NCBI RefSeq assembly: GCF_003049525.1
Contig: NZ_PYWL01000019.1
Span: 1-55,051 of the forward strand
Source: Lysinibacillus fusiformis
GTDB lineage: Bacteria; Bacillota; Bacilli; Bacillales_A; Planococcaceae
Length of the DNA: 55,051 nt
Direction of reading: 5' to 3'
Positions within the stretch are counted from its first letter, which is position 1, and each line of letters begins with the position of its first letter. The translations under genes and the position numbers were made by a program. Positions 33,506-41,352 of the stretch are shown here, piece after piece. The notes beneath the pieces were generated by a model. It had not been told where the DNA came from, ran no database searches, and saw nothing but the letters and a program-made list of their open reading frames with translations.

Positions 33506-34465
33506 TTAATCGAATAGAGTACTTACAGATTTGTTTTCGTACACGCGAGAAATTGCATCAGCCATTAATTTAGCTACAGAAAGCTCTGTAATTTTTGGAG
33601 ATTTTTTATCATCCGCAAGCTGAATTGTATTTGTCACCACTAATTCTTTAATAGAAGAGTTTTCGATACGCTCAATTGCTGGCCCAGATAGTACAGGGTG
33701 AGAACAGCAAGCATAAACTTCTTTTGCACCGGCTGCACGTAATGCATCTGCACCGATCGTAATTGTACCTGCAGTGTCAATAATATCATCAATCAAGATT
33801 GCCACTTTACCATCAACATTACCCACAATGTTCATAACTTCCGCAACATTTGGTTTTGGACGTCGCTTGTCAATAATTGCAATTGGTGCTTTTAAACGTT
33901 CCGCCATTTTACGAGCACGTGTTACCCCACCATGGTCTGGTGAAACAACAACGATTTGATCTTCTGGAATACCTTTAGATTTAAAGTAATCTGATAATAA
34001 CGGTACTGCCATTAAGTGGTCGATTAAGATATCGAAGAAACCTTGAATTTGAGGTGCATGTAAATCTAATACGATCACTCGTGTTGCACCAGCTGTTTCA
34101 AGTAGGTTTGCCACTAATTTAGCTGTAATTGGTTCGCGCGCTTTTGCTTTACGATCTTGGCGTGCATAACCATAATAAGGCATTACGACGTTTACTGTAC
34201 GAGCAGATGCACGTTTAACTGCATCTACCATAATTAAAAGCTCCATTAAATGTTCGTTTACTGGTGCAGAAGTTGACTGCACGATAAACACATCACAACC
34301 ACGAATACTTTCTTCAATGCTAATTTGAACTTCTCCATCGCTGAAGTGCTTAACAGAAGATTTCCCTAATTCTACACCCATTTCTTGCGCAATTTCTTGA
34401 GCTAACGGGTTATTTGAATTTAGAGAAAATATTTTTAATTGTGAGTTTGCATAATGATACGGCAT
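33506..34465 (-). CDS. prs: Ribose-phosphate pyrophosphokinase (PRPP synthetase)
   Basis: Prs makes PRPP from ribose 5-phosphate and ATP, feeding purine, pyrimidine, histidine and tryptophan synthesis. The 319-aa protein shows FSDGEVQ, the flexible-loop region RQDRKAKAREPI, the signature DLHAPQIQGFFDI and the PRPP-binding loop ILIDDIIDTAGT. The ATG follows AGGAGGCC. It lies 24 bp after glmU, so the two genes form an operon, and PurR, which senses PRPP, is encoded nearby. Confidence 0.97.
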   Translation of the reverse strand: MPYHYANSQLKIFSLNSNNPLAQEIAQEMGVELGKSSVKHFSDGEVQISIEESIRGCDVFIVQSTSAPVNEHLMELLIMVDAVKRASARTVNVVMPYYGYARQDRKAKAREPITAKLVANLLETAGATRVIVLDLHAPQIQGFFDILIDHLMAVPLLSDYFKSKGIPEDQIVVVSPDHGGVTRARKMAERLKAPIAIIDKRRPKPNVAEVMNIVGNVDGKVAILIDDIIDTAGTITIGADALRAAGAKEVYACCSHPVLSGPAIERIENSSIKELVVTNTIQLADDKKSPKITELSVAKLMADAISRVYENKSVSTLFD

Positions 34466-34489
34466 GATGGCCTCCTGTTTAGTTGATAA

Positions 34490-35860
34490 TTATTTTAAAT
34501 TTAATTTGCTTACATAATTAGGTTTGTTTTCTTGTCTTGCACGAGCAATTGCAAGTGCATCTTCAGGTACTTCTTTTGTAATTGTAGAACCTGCTGCAAT
34601 AAATGAACCTTTTCCAACTTTCACTGGCGCTACTAAGTTAGTATTACATCCTACAAATACATCATCTTCAATAATTGTTTTGTACTTATTTTTTCCATCA
34701 TAGTTAACTGTAATGGAACCGCAGCCAACATTGACGTTACTGCCAATTTCAGCGTCACCAATATAGCTTAAATGCGATACTTTTGTGTCATTACCTAGCT
34801 TGCTTTTCTTCACTTCTACAAAGTTACCAATTTTCACATGGCTACCGATGTCTGAAAGTGGTCGAATATGAGCAAATGGTCCAACGGCTACATCTTCCGC
34901 AATAGCGCTTTCACGCACAACTGAAGAATGCACCGTTGTACGATCTCCAATTCGGCTATCTGCAATTTGAGTATTTGGGCCAATATTGCAATCTTCTCCG
35001 ATTACAGTGGCTCCTTCTATCATACAACCAGGTTGAATGACAGTATCACTTCCAATAACAGATTCCGCGCTAATATATGTCGTTTCAGGGTGAATAATTG
35101 TCACACCGTTACGCATATGCTTTTCATTAATTCTCGCACGCATTAATGTCTCTGCCTGTGATAAAGCAACACGGTCATTGACACCAAGCGTTTCTTCAAA
35201 ATCATCTGTCACATATGCTTCTACAATATCACCTTGCTTTTGTAGAATTTCAATAACATCTGGTAAATAGTATTCACCTTGAGCGTTGTCATTTTTCACT
35301 AATTTTAATGTTTCAAATAACAACTTGTTATCAAAGCAATATGTGCCCGTGTTTATTTCTTTTACTAATTGCTGTGCTGCTGAAGCATCCTTTTGTTCAA
35401 CAATTTGCTCTACTTGCCCGTTCTCGCTACGTAAAATACGACCATAGCCAGTTGGATTTTCCGCAATGGCAGTTAAAATTGTTGCTTTAGCATTCTTTGC
35501 CTGATGATGCTCAAATAGAGCCTGCATAGTTTCGGGACGAATTAGCGGTGTGTCACCACAAACAACTAAAGTTGTTCCTTCTTCATTCCCTAGAATTCCC
35601 TCAGCTTGTTGAACAGCATGTGCTGTCCCTAACTGTTCGGCTTGAAGAACATACTCACTTTTATCTCCCAGCTGATGTTGCACTTTTTCTGCACCGTGTC
35701 CAACAACCGTTACAATGCGATTCACATCTAACGTTTGAATATGATCCACCACATGTTGTACCATCGGTTTCCCACAAACTGGATGGAGCACTTTATATAA
35801 TTTGGACTTCATACGTGTACCTTGACCTGCAGCCAAAATGACAGCAAAAATATTGCTCAT
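34490..35860 (-). CDS. glmU: Bifunctional GlcNAc-1-P uridyltransferase / GlcN-1-P acetyltransferase
   Basis: GlmU (GcaD) makes UDP-GlcNAc for peptidoglycan and teichoic acids. The 456-aa protein has an N-terminal pyrophosphorylase domain with LAAGQGTRMKS (residues 9-19) and a VCGDTPLI motif. A C-terminal left-handed beta-helix follows, made of hexapeptide repeats with IRPLSDIGSHVKIGNFVEVK and the NYDGKNKY acetyl-CoA region. The ATG at 35860 follows GGAGG by eight bases, and the longest frame begins eight codons earlier. A good sigma-A promoter precedes it, and prs follows in the same transcript. Confidence 0.97.
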   Translation of the reverse strand: MSNIFAVILAAGQGTRMKSKLYKVLHPVCGKPMVQHVVDHIQTLDVNRIVTVVGHGAEKVQHQLGDKSEYVLQAEQLGTAHAVQQAEGILGNEEGTTLVVCGDTPLIRPETMQALFEHHQAKNAKATILTAIAENPTGYGRILRSENGQVEQIVEQKDASAAQQLVKEINTGTYCFDNKLLFETLKLVKNDNAQGEYYLPDVIEILQKQGDIVEAYVTDDFEETLGVNDRVALSQAETLMRARINEKHMRNGVTIIHPETTYISAESVIGSDTVIQPGCMIEGATVIGEDCNIGPNTQIADSRIGDRTTVHSSVVRESAIAEDVAVGPFAHIRPLSDIGSHVKIGNFVEVKKSKLGNDTKVSHLSYIGDAEIGSNVNVGCGSITVNYDGKNKYKTIIEDDVFVGCNTNLVAPVKVGKGSFIAAGSTITKEVPEDALAIARARQENKPNYVSKLNLK

Positions 35861-35895
35861 CTGTAAGTCCTCCAATACGCTCATTTTCTCTTATG

Positions 35896-35924
35896 ACTAT
35901 ATAGCATAATTCATCTATTTTCAA
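35896..35924 (-). promoter_or_regulatory. glmU-prs promoter (sigma-A)
   Basis: The minus strand has TTGAAA (35919-35924), a 17-bp spacer and TATAGT (35896-35901), about 35 bp before the glmU start. Confidence 0.75.
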
Positions 35925-36025
35925 GGCATGTAGAGTTGACAAAAAGATGAATTCCAAAAACCACTGCACCTTCTGCTCGAATGTCATGAAGTATATCCTA
36001 AAACTGCTGGTTTTCTCTTTTTATC

Positions 36026-36062
36026 AAAATAAAAAGAACTCTTCAAATTTGAAGAGTTCTTA
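36026..36062 (-). terminator. Terminator of spoVG
   Basis: On the minus strand AAGAACTCTTC and GAAGAGTTCTT form a perfect stem around AAATTT, followed by TTTATTTT. It lies 70 bp after the spoVG stop. Confidence 0.9.
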
Positions 36063-36131
36063 AAATTTTTGACTAATAAAATCAACTTTAAATTGTAACT
36101 ACTTCTTGAATAGTTAGTTATTACCTTTTAA

Positions 36132-36434
36132 CTATACACCAATGCCCTCTAATTCTACTTCTTCGCCCGTTTCTTCTAATTCACTAGAGTTGTGATAGGC
36201 GTTTAAAATAATCTCTTGAATTTTATTACGAGTGTCCGAATTGATTGGATGAGCGATATCCCTAAATTCGCCATCTGGTGTTCGTTTACTTGGCATTGCT
36301 ACGAACAATCCAGTATTTCCATCAATTACACGAATATCGTGAACAACAAACTCATTGTCAAGTGTAATGGAAGCAATCGCACGCATGCGACCATCCGTCT
36401 GTACCCGACGTAATCTCACATCAGTAACTTCCAT
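36132..36434 (-). CDS. spoVG: Regulatory protein SpoVG
   Basis: SpoVG is a small DNA/RNA-binding regulator that affects division-septum placement and cortex formation. The 100-aa protein keeps the conserved core: MEVTDVRLRRV start, VVHDIRVIDG, GLFVAMPSKRTPDGEFRD and HPINSDTRNKIQ. An acidic C-terminal tail follows. The ATG is preceded by AGGTGGTGA. A sigma-H type promoter lies upstream (36476-36504), and the AT-rich sequence before it would suit AbrB binding as in B. subtilis, though that is inference. Confidence 0.97.
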   Translation of the reverse strand: MEVTDVRLRRVQTDGRMRAIASITLDNEFVVHDIRVIDGNTGLFVAMPSKRTPDGEFRDIAHPINSDTRNKIQEIILNAYHNSSELEETGEEVELEGIGV

Positions 36435-36475
36435 TTTCTCACCACCTCTCTCTTAGATGCCTAAATAAAATTATC

Positions 36476-36504
36476 ATATTCTTAATTACCGAATATTTTC
36501 CTTT
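36476..36504 (-). promoter_or_regulatory. Sigma-H promoter of spoVG
   Basis: The minus strand has AAAGGAAAA (36496-36504), an 11-bp gap and TAAGAATAT (36476-36484). These fit the sigma-H consensus (RnAGGAwWW and RnnGAATww) except for one base in the -10. The spacing equals that of the B. subtilis spoVG promoter. Confidence 0.75.
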
Positions 36505-36593
36505 TTATAGTCTATCAAATTTTCTAAAAAATTTGAATACTTTCGAGAATAATATTTTTTCTTATTTACGGAATTTTTGACAATTGTTTGTCA

Positions 36594-36645
36594 ACAATAA
36601 AAAAAGCCCCCTAAACAGAACGAATGCTCTTAATAGTGGGCTTCA
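36594..36645 (-). terminator. Terminator of purR-ridA
   Basis: On the minus strand AAGCCC pairs with GGGCTT, with a CTA/TAG extension across a mismatch and a large loop, followed by TTTTT. It lies just after the ridA stop. Confidence 0.75.
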
Positions 36646-36657
36646 TTAATCGATTCT

Positions 36658-37032
36658 TTATTTAACAATAGCAATAACTTCGATTTCTACTTTTACGTCT
36701 TTAGGAAGTCGAGCTACCTCTACAGCAGAACGTGCAGGCTTATGCTCCCCAAAGTGGCTTGCATAGACTTCATTCATTGCGACAAAGTCGTTCATATCCT
36801 TCATAAACACTGTAGTCTTTACAACATTTTCTAAAGATGATCCCGCTGCCTCTAATACTGCTTTTACATTGGCGAATACCTGATTTGTTTGCACAGTAAT
36901 ATCGCCTTCCACTAATTCACCTGTAGCTGTTAATGGAATTTGTCCTGAGCTATAAAATATACCATTCACAATAATCCCTTGTGAATATGGTCCAATTGCT
37001 GCTGGTGCATTTGATGTTGCTACTACTTTCAT
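36658..37032 (-). CDS. ridA: Enamine/imine deaminase RidA (YabJ)
   Basis: RidA hydrolyses reactive enamine and imine intermediates of PLP enzymes to keto acids. The 124-aa protein shows the family motifs AIGPYSQGI near the N-terminus, YSSGQIPL and the catalytic arginine in KPARSAVEVARLP (R101, equivalent to R105 of the E. coli protein). Its ATG overlaps the purR stop (ATGA), so the two are co-translated, as purR-yabJ is in B. subtilis, where YabJ is needed for full purine regulation. Confidence 0.96.
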   Translation of the reverse strand: MKVVATSNAPAAIGPYSQGIIVNGIFYSSGQIPLTATGELVEGDITVQTNQVFANVKAVLEAAGSSLENVVKTTVFMKDMNDFVAMNEVYASHFGEHKPARSAVEVARLPKDVKVEIEVIAIVK

Positions 37033-37862
37033 TTGTCATGTCCCCTTTTAGAAAAATAGTTACCTTCACTTAATGCAATTGTTCGATCTTTTTCATTCAC
37101 TTCATGAAGCTTTACAAGTGAATAGTAATCGTCTACTAACGTTTCGTCCGCATGTTCAGCCTCAACAAGAACTGCAATGCCAGCTAATTTACAATCAAAT
37201 TCTTCTAATAAATTTTTCATGCCATTCATAGTACCGCCAACTTTCATAAAATCATCGGTAATCAAGACACGTTGTCCACTCTTCATGCTTCTTTTTGATA
37301 ATACCATTGTCTGAATTCTTCTGGAAGAACCAGACACATAATTAATACTTACTGTAGAACCTTCTGTTACCTTACTATCTCTTCGCACAACAACTACTGG
37401 CACATTTAAATGTCTAGCAATAGCATGTGCTATAGATATACCCTTCGTTGCTACTGTCATTATGACATCGATCTGTTGATCTGCAAAAGCAGAAGCAAAA
37501 ACCTTCCCTACGCGGTTAATTAAATCTGGGTTCCCTAGTAAATCTGTCATAAACAAGTAACCACCAGGCAATAAGCGATCTGAATGCTCCAGCTCTGCCT
37601 TTAAATCCTGAATAACTGAACGCACCTCTGGCTCGGACATTTTAGGAATATATTTCACTCCTCCTGCAGCACCCGGCACTGTCATCAATAACCCGATTCC
37701 TTTTTCTTCGAAAGTTTCTTTTACAATCGTTAAATCCTCACTAATGGATGACTTCGCAGATTGATATAGTTCTGAAAAATAAGTTAGCGGGATCAGCTGA
37801 TGTGGATGTTCTAGTAAATAGTACGTCATATCAACTAGTCGTTCACTACGTTTCCATTTCAT
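37029..37862 (-). CDS. purR: Purine operon repressor PurR
   Basis: PurR represses purine synthesis and transport genes and is released by PRPP. The 277-aa protein has an N-terminal winged-helix domain (1-74, with the KWKRSERLVDMTYYLLEHP start) and a type I phosphoribosyltransferase-like effector domain. The PRPP motif VLITDDFMKVGGT lies at 199-211. The ATG follows GGAGAGG. The start-proximal region holds a single CGAA-containing half-site that could be part of a PurBox, but the match is too weak to claim autoregulation. Confidence 0.96.
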   Translation of the reverse strand: MKWKRSERLVDMTYYLLEHPHQLIPLTYFSELYQSAKSSISEDLTIVKETFEEKGIGLLMTVPGAAGGVKYIPKMSEPEVRSVIQDLKAELEHSDRLLPGGYLFMTDLLGNPDLINRVGKVFASAFADQQIDVIMTVATKGISIAHAIARHLNVPVVVVRRDSKVTEGSTVSINYVSGSSRRIQTMVLSKRSMKSGQRVLITDDFMKVGGTMNGMKNLLEEFDCKLAGIAVLVEAEHADETLVDDYYSLVKLHEVNEKDRTIALSEGNYFSKRGHDK

Positions 37863-37918
37863 GCGACCCTCTCCTAAACACGAATATTTATAGGTAAAAT
37901 TAACACAAATTTGCGTTT

Positions 37919-38785
37919 CTAAGCAAGCGTATTTCGCTCACCTAATATTCTTACTGCATAAACTTCCTCACAAAACCCACGTAAACCATTATAAATACGA
38001 CTGACACGAGCTTCACTATCCACTAGCCCAAAAACAGTCGGACCGCTTCCGCTCATTAACGTAGCATCTGCTCCAAAGCGTTTCATTTGTTCCTTTAACA
38101 TGACGACCTCTGGATGTAGCTTAAATGTTACAGTTTCCAAAACATTTCCTAATGAAGAACATAATAGCTCATAATCCTTCGTTTCAATAGCCTTTATCAT
38201 CTGCTTCGTATTGGGATGCTCCAGTCCTTTAACTTTGAGACCACCATATACTTCAGCAGTGGATACGCCGATTTTAGGTTTTGCTAATACTACCCAGCAG
38301 TTAGGCGGGGCAGGGATTTCCTTTATTATTTCTCCGCGTCCTGTGGCAAGTGCTGTGCCACCATAGACACAAAATGATACATCTGAACCTATTTTAGCAC
38401 CTAGTTCAGCCAATTCATCTATCGATAACCCTAAATTCCAAAGTTCATTAAGGCCCTTAAGTGTAGCAGCTGCATCACTACTACCTCCAGCAAGGCCGGC
38501 AGCAATAGGGATTTCTTTTTCAATAGTAATGGATACACCTTGTTTAATGCCATATGTATCTTTAATGAGACGCGCTGCCTGATAAGCAAAATTACGATGA
38601 TCGTTCGGTACAAAATTATCCGTTGAAATTATTTGGATCACACCATCTTCTCGAGATTCAAGACTGATACGATCAGCTAAATCGACGGTTGTCATAACCA
38701 TCTCTACTTCGTGAAAATTATCAGGTCTTTTATAAAGTACATCTAAAGTTAAATTAATTTTTGCAGGCGCCTTTACATAAAGCAT
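37919..38785 (-). CDS. ispE: 4-diphosphocytidyl-2-C-methyl-D-erythritol kinase
   Basis: IspE is the ATP-dependent kinase of the MEP isoprenoid pathway. The 288-aa protein belongs to the GHMP kinase family, with the glycine-rich loop PIAAGLAGGSSDAAA (93-107), an N-terminal VKAPAKINLTL with the catalytic lysine (K8), GSDVSF with the catalytic aspartate (D135) and the MSGSGPTVFGL motif. The longest frame begins 17 codons earlier, but GGGAGGAA lies at the right distance only for the ATG at 38785. It lies between sspF and purR, as in B. subtilis. Confidence 0.96.
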   Translation of the reverse strand: MLYVKAPAKINLTLDVLYKRPDNFHEVEMVMTTVDLADRISLESREDGVIQIISTDNFVPNDHRNFAYQAARLIKDTYGIKQGVSITIEKEIPIAAGLAGGSSDAAATLKGLNELWNLGLSIDELAELGAKIGSDVSFCVYGGTALATGRGEIIKEIPAPPNCWVVLAKPKIGVSTAEVYGGLKVKGLEHPNTKQMIKAIETKDYELLCSSLGNVLETVTFKLHPEVVMLKEQMKRFGADATLMSGSGPTVFGLVDSEARVSRIYNGLRGFCEEVYAVRILGERNTLA

Positions 38786-38879
38786 TTTTCTTCCTCCCTT
38801 ATAGCAACACATATAAACAATTCCTTTTTCGCACAAGATTATTCATTTTATTTTACCATACTGAGATTACGAAAATGGA

Positions 38880-38918
38880 AAAAAAGAACCGTATACCCTG
38901 TTCGGAGTAACGGTTCTC
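38880..38918 (-). terminator. Terminator between sspF and ispE
   Basis: On the minus strand AGAACCGT pairs with ACGGTTCT around a 17-nt loop, followed by TTTTTT. It separates the spore gene from the housekeeping ispE. Confidence 0.85.
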
Positions 38919-38942
38919 TCTCGTCAGCTGTATTTGTTGTGT

Positions 38943-38966
38943 CAGTAAGGATTTTCATCCTTACTG
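38943..38966 (-). other. 10-bp hairpin with GAAA tetraloop after sspF
   Basis: CAGTAAGGAT and ATCCTTACTG form a perfect stem closed by GAAA on the minus strand. No U-tract follows, so it is not an ordinary terminator. It lies in the 3' untranslated part of the sspF transcript, upstream of the terminator at 38880-38918, and may protect that mRNA. Confidence 0.55.
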
Positions 38967-39005
38967 AATGAAACTTAATAAGTCGTCTATTTTATTAGAA
39001 ATAGT

Positions 39006-39185
39006 CTACTTACGCTCTTGCTCATTACTTGCTCGTTCAGCCATTTCAATGGCACGTTTGACCATATTACCAGCATCTCGAGCTTTTATGCCGCCCCAGC
39101 CTTCCTTTTGCACAACATCATAAAATCCAAGTTCTTTTGCGATCTCTTCTTTTAATCGAGGTGACATGATACCCTTTCTAGGCAT
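39006..39185 (-). CDS. sspF: Small acid-soluble spore protein, minor alpha/beta type (SspF)
   Basis: SASPs coat and protect spore DNA and are degraded at germination. The 59-aa protein has the family body MSPRLKEEIAKELGFYD and GIKARDAGNMVKRAIEMAE. The ATG at 39185 follows AAAGGAGGAG, while the longest frame starts ten codons earlier. A sigma-G type promoter lies directly upstream and overlaps the veg terminator. Position between veg and ispE matches B. subtilis. Confidence 0.95.
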   Translation of the reverse strand: MPRKGIMSPRLKEEIAKELGFYDVVQKEGWGGIKARDAGNMVKRAIEMAERASNEQERK

Positions 39186-39215
39186 ATAAACTCCTCCTTT
39201 AACAACTGACCACAT

Positions 39216-39246
39216 TAGTATGCCCCGGGAAAACGCAAAACACTCA
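39216..39246 (-). promoter_or_regulatory. Sigma-G promoter of sspF
   Basis: The minus strand has TGAGTG (39241-39246), an 18-bp spacer and CATACTA (39216-39222), an exact sigma-G -10 element. The -35 bases are part of the descending arm of the veg terminator. Confidence 0.75.
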
Positions 39247-39270
39247 TGTAGTTTTTAACATACATGAGTG
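39237..39270 (-). terminator. Terminator of veg
   Basis: On the minus strand CACTCATGTA and TACATGAGTG form a perfect 10-bp stem with a 10-nt loop, followed by TTTT. It lies 30 bp after the veg stop. Confidence 0.88.
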
Positions 39271-39300
39271 TTTCAAAAATATAGAAATAAGTACTAGAAA

Positions 39301-39561
39301 CTATTTTGCGACAGCAGCCTTTGCTTCGTCTAAAAATGTAATCTCTACTGCTTCAGTTAAAATATCTGTGTAACTATACGATACGCGCTTACACGTATTG
39401 TCTTCTTGGTCAAGTTCAACTACAAAGATGGCGCGATATGTCTCGCGTAATATCCCTGCACACTCAACCGTTTTCTTGCGACCACCGTTTGCTTTTAATT
39501 GCAAACGTTTACCCAAATGACAATCCAACGACTTTTTAATGTCCGCTAAAGTTTTTGGCAT
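39301..39561 (-). CDS. veg: Veg protein (biofilm-related, conserved in Firmicutes)
   Basis: Veg is a small abundant protein that in B. subtilis stimulates biofilm formation by antagonising SinR. Its biochemical action is not settled. The 86-aa protein matches throughout: MPKTLADIKKSLDCHLGKR, KANGGRKKTVECAGIL and YSYTDILTEAVEI. The ATG follows GAGGTG. Two strong tandem promoters precede it, consistent with the very strong vegetative promoter for which the B. subtilis gene is named. The protease gene yabG, which separates ksgA from veg in B. subtilis, is missing here. Confidence 0.96.
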   Translation of the reverse strand: MPKTLADIKKSLDCHLGKRLQLKANGGRKKTVECAGILRETYRAIFVVELDQEDNTCKRVSYSYTDILTEAVEITFLDEAKAAVAK

Positions 39562-39586
39562 TTTCGCTTACACCTCACTAATAACT

Positions 39587-39615
39587 AGTATAAGCGAATC
39601 GCCCAAAAATGTCAA
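39587..39615 (-). promoter_or_regulatory. Proximal veg promoter (sigma-A)
   Basis: The minus strand has TTGACA (39610-39615), a 17-bp spacer and TATACT (39587-39592). An inverted repeat TTCGCTTA/TAAGCGAA (39563-39570, 39591-39598) is centred just downstream and covers the -10 and the start of the leader. Confidence 0.88.
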
Positions 39616-39626
39616 CAAAATATAAT

Positions 39627-39656
39627 ATTTTATCAGCACCTCATAAATCTTGTCAA
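39627..39656 (-). promoter_or_regulatory. Distal veg promoter (sigma-A)
   Basis: The minus strand has TTGACA (39651-39656), an 18-bp spacer and TAAAAT (39627-39632), 40 bp upstream of the proximal promoter. Confidence 0.7.
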
Positions 39657-39717
39657 CTTATTTTTTATAAAAAACATATATTTTTTTACATCTAAGAAAA
39701 AATGTTAACAAAATTTT

Positions 39718-40599
39718 TTACTTTGCAAATACAGGATATAGCGCATCGGCTAATTTTCCAAACTCTTGAATCGTTAAAGTTTCACCACGACGGGTTGGTT
39801 CGATACTAGCAGCAGTTAAAGCCTCTAGAATGAAGTCCTTTTGTGCTTTACCATTCGGCAAACCAGATTGTAGGTTATTATATATCGTTTTTCTACGCTG
39901 TACGAAAGAGGCACGCGTCACGACAAAAAGGAAATCCTCATTAATAACCTTTACTGGAGGCTCATCGTACTTAATAAGGCGAATGACTGCTGAGTCGACG
40001 TTAGGCTGTGGCATGAAAACCGTCTTAGGGACTGTCATAGCAATTTCTGCCTTTACGTAATACTGGATGGCAATCGACAATGAACCATATTCCTTTGTCC
40101 CTGGTTTAGCCGTTATACGATCTGCCACTTCTTTTTGCATCATGACAACAAAGCCACGAATTGGTAATCGATCATTCAATAATTTCATTAAAATTGGTGT
40201 AGTTACGTAATACGGTAAATTGGCCACAACCATTATATCTTCAATTCCTGGCATTTCCTCTGCAATCACTTTAGCAACATCAGCCTTTAGAATGTCAGAG
40301 TGGACAATAGACACATTATTGTAGGGGCTAAGTGTATCCTCTAATACAGGTAATAGTCGTTGGTCAATTTCAAAGGAAACGACCTTTTTAGCACTTCTCG
40401 CTAAATGTTCGGTTAATGCCCCAATGCCTGGGCCAACTTCAATCGCCCCACTATTTTCTGTTAAGTCGGCATGACTAACTATATTTCTTAATATATTTGG
40501 ATCAATCAAAAAGTTCTGTCCTAAGCTTTTTTTAAATGAGAATCCGTATTTTTTTAAAATTTCCTGCGTTCGAATTGGTGTTGCAATATCCTTATGCAT
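39718..40599 (-). CDS. rsmA: 16S rRNA dimethyladenosine transferase KsgA
   Basis: KsgA dimethylates A1518 and A1519 of 16S rRNA late in 30S assembly, and its loss gives kasugamycin resistance. The 293-aa protein has the SAM motif EVGPGIGALT (54-63), KKSLGQNFLID before it, and the NLPYYVTTP catalytic motif (127-134). Two adjacent ATGs are possible. The second (40599) has better spacing to AGGAGG and gives the family start MHKDIATPIR. It overlaps rnmV by eight bases. Order rnmV-ksgA is as in B. subtilis, but yabG does not follow. Confidence 0.96.
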   Translation of the reverse strand: MHKDIATPIRTQEILKKYGFSFKKSLGQNFLIDPNILRNIVSHADLTENSGAIEVGPGIGALTEHLARSAKKVVSFEIDQRLLPVLEDTLSPYNNVSIVHSDILKADVAKVIAEEMPGIEDIMVVANLPYYVTTPILMKLLNDRLPIRGFVVMMQKEVADRITAKPGTKEYGSLSIAIQYYVKAEIAMTVPKTVFMPQPNVDSAVIRLIKYDEPPVKVINEDFLFVVTRASFVQRRKTIYNNLQSGLPNGKAQKDFILEALTAASIEPTRRGETLTIQEFGKLADALYPVFAK

Positions 40600-41158
40600 C
40601 ATTTTCCTCCTGATCTAGCTGTGCAACTGCGGCACCAAATTGTTTTTCTGTAATTTGAAACATTTTCAATCTTTTATGGAGCTGCTTACCATTTGTAGCA
40701 CCTATATTTAATAATTCACCAAGACGATCACGACGATGCTTTGCCTGCGGATGACCAATTAAACGAGCTGTCATTAAATCCTCTAGTGTTATATCATCTT
40801 CTTTTGGTACATCAAAATTGGGGGTATAGACAAGTCGTAGCGCTTCACGAATATCGTCGTCTGCTGCATGCTCAATCCCTAATCCCTTGCCATTCTTCGC
40901 AATTGTCTTTGCTTTCGGTAAAAAAGCGTGCTTGACCCCTTGAACGCGCTCCTCAATAATGGCACGTATGCGGCGTCCTGGATAATCAGGATCGGTAAAT
41001 ACAATAACTCCACGCTTCTCCTGCGCATGCTGAATTCGTTTCAACGTCTCTTCAGATATAGCAGATCCATTTGTTTCTATAGTATCTGCTTGTACGGCAC
41101 GCTTAATAGCTGTCGTATCATCTTTTCCTTCAACCACGATAATTTCTTTTATTTGCAA
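40592..41158 (-). CDS. rnmV: Ribonuclease M5
   Basis: RNase M5 matures 5S rRNA from its precursor in Firmicutes. The 188-aa protein is a TOPRIM-domain nuclease, with the conserved glutamate in IIVVEGKDD (E10) and the metal-binding pair in FTDPDYPG (D56, D58). The GIEHAADDDI segment and a basic C-terminal 5S-binding part follow. It starts at TTG, preceded by AGAGGAG. It is a functional partner of the 5S gene in the flanking rRNA operon and overlaps rsmA. Confidence 0.95.
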   Translation of the reverse strand: MQIKEIIVVEGKDDTTAIKRAVQADTIETNGSAISEETLKRIQHAQEKRGVIVFTDPDYPGRRIRAIIEERVQGVKHAFLPKAKTIAKNGKGLGIEHAADDDIREALRLVYTPNFDVPKEDDITLEDLMTARLIGHPQAKHRRDRLGELLNIGATNGKQLHKRLKMFQITEKQFGAAVAQLDQEENDA

Positions 41159-41276
41159 AAAGGCTCCTCTTTTCTACCTTATCTTCTGACCATTTTACAA
41201 CTGCATGATACTGTTTGTACAGGAATACAAGACTTATACGTACCTATACATATACTATTGCTTGGCCGCTAAAAAT

Positions 41277-41316
41277 AAAAAAAGAAGCTTTCCTGCCAGT
41301 CAAAACAGGAAAGCCC
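41277..41316 (-). terminator. Terminator of yabE
   Basis: On the minus strand GCTTTCCTG pairs with CAGGAAAGC around a 10-nt loop, followed by TTCTTTTTTT. Confidence 0.9.
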
Positions 41317-41352
41317 TTAGTGAAAAACATTTTGATTTATTTTACAATTTTT

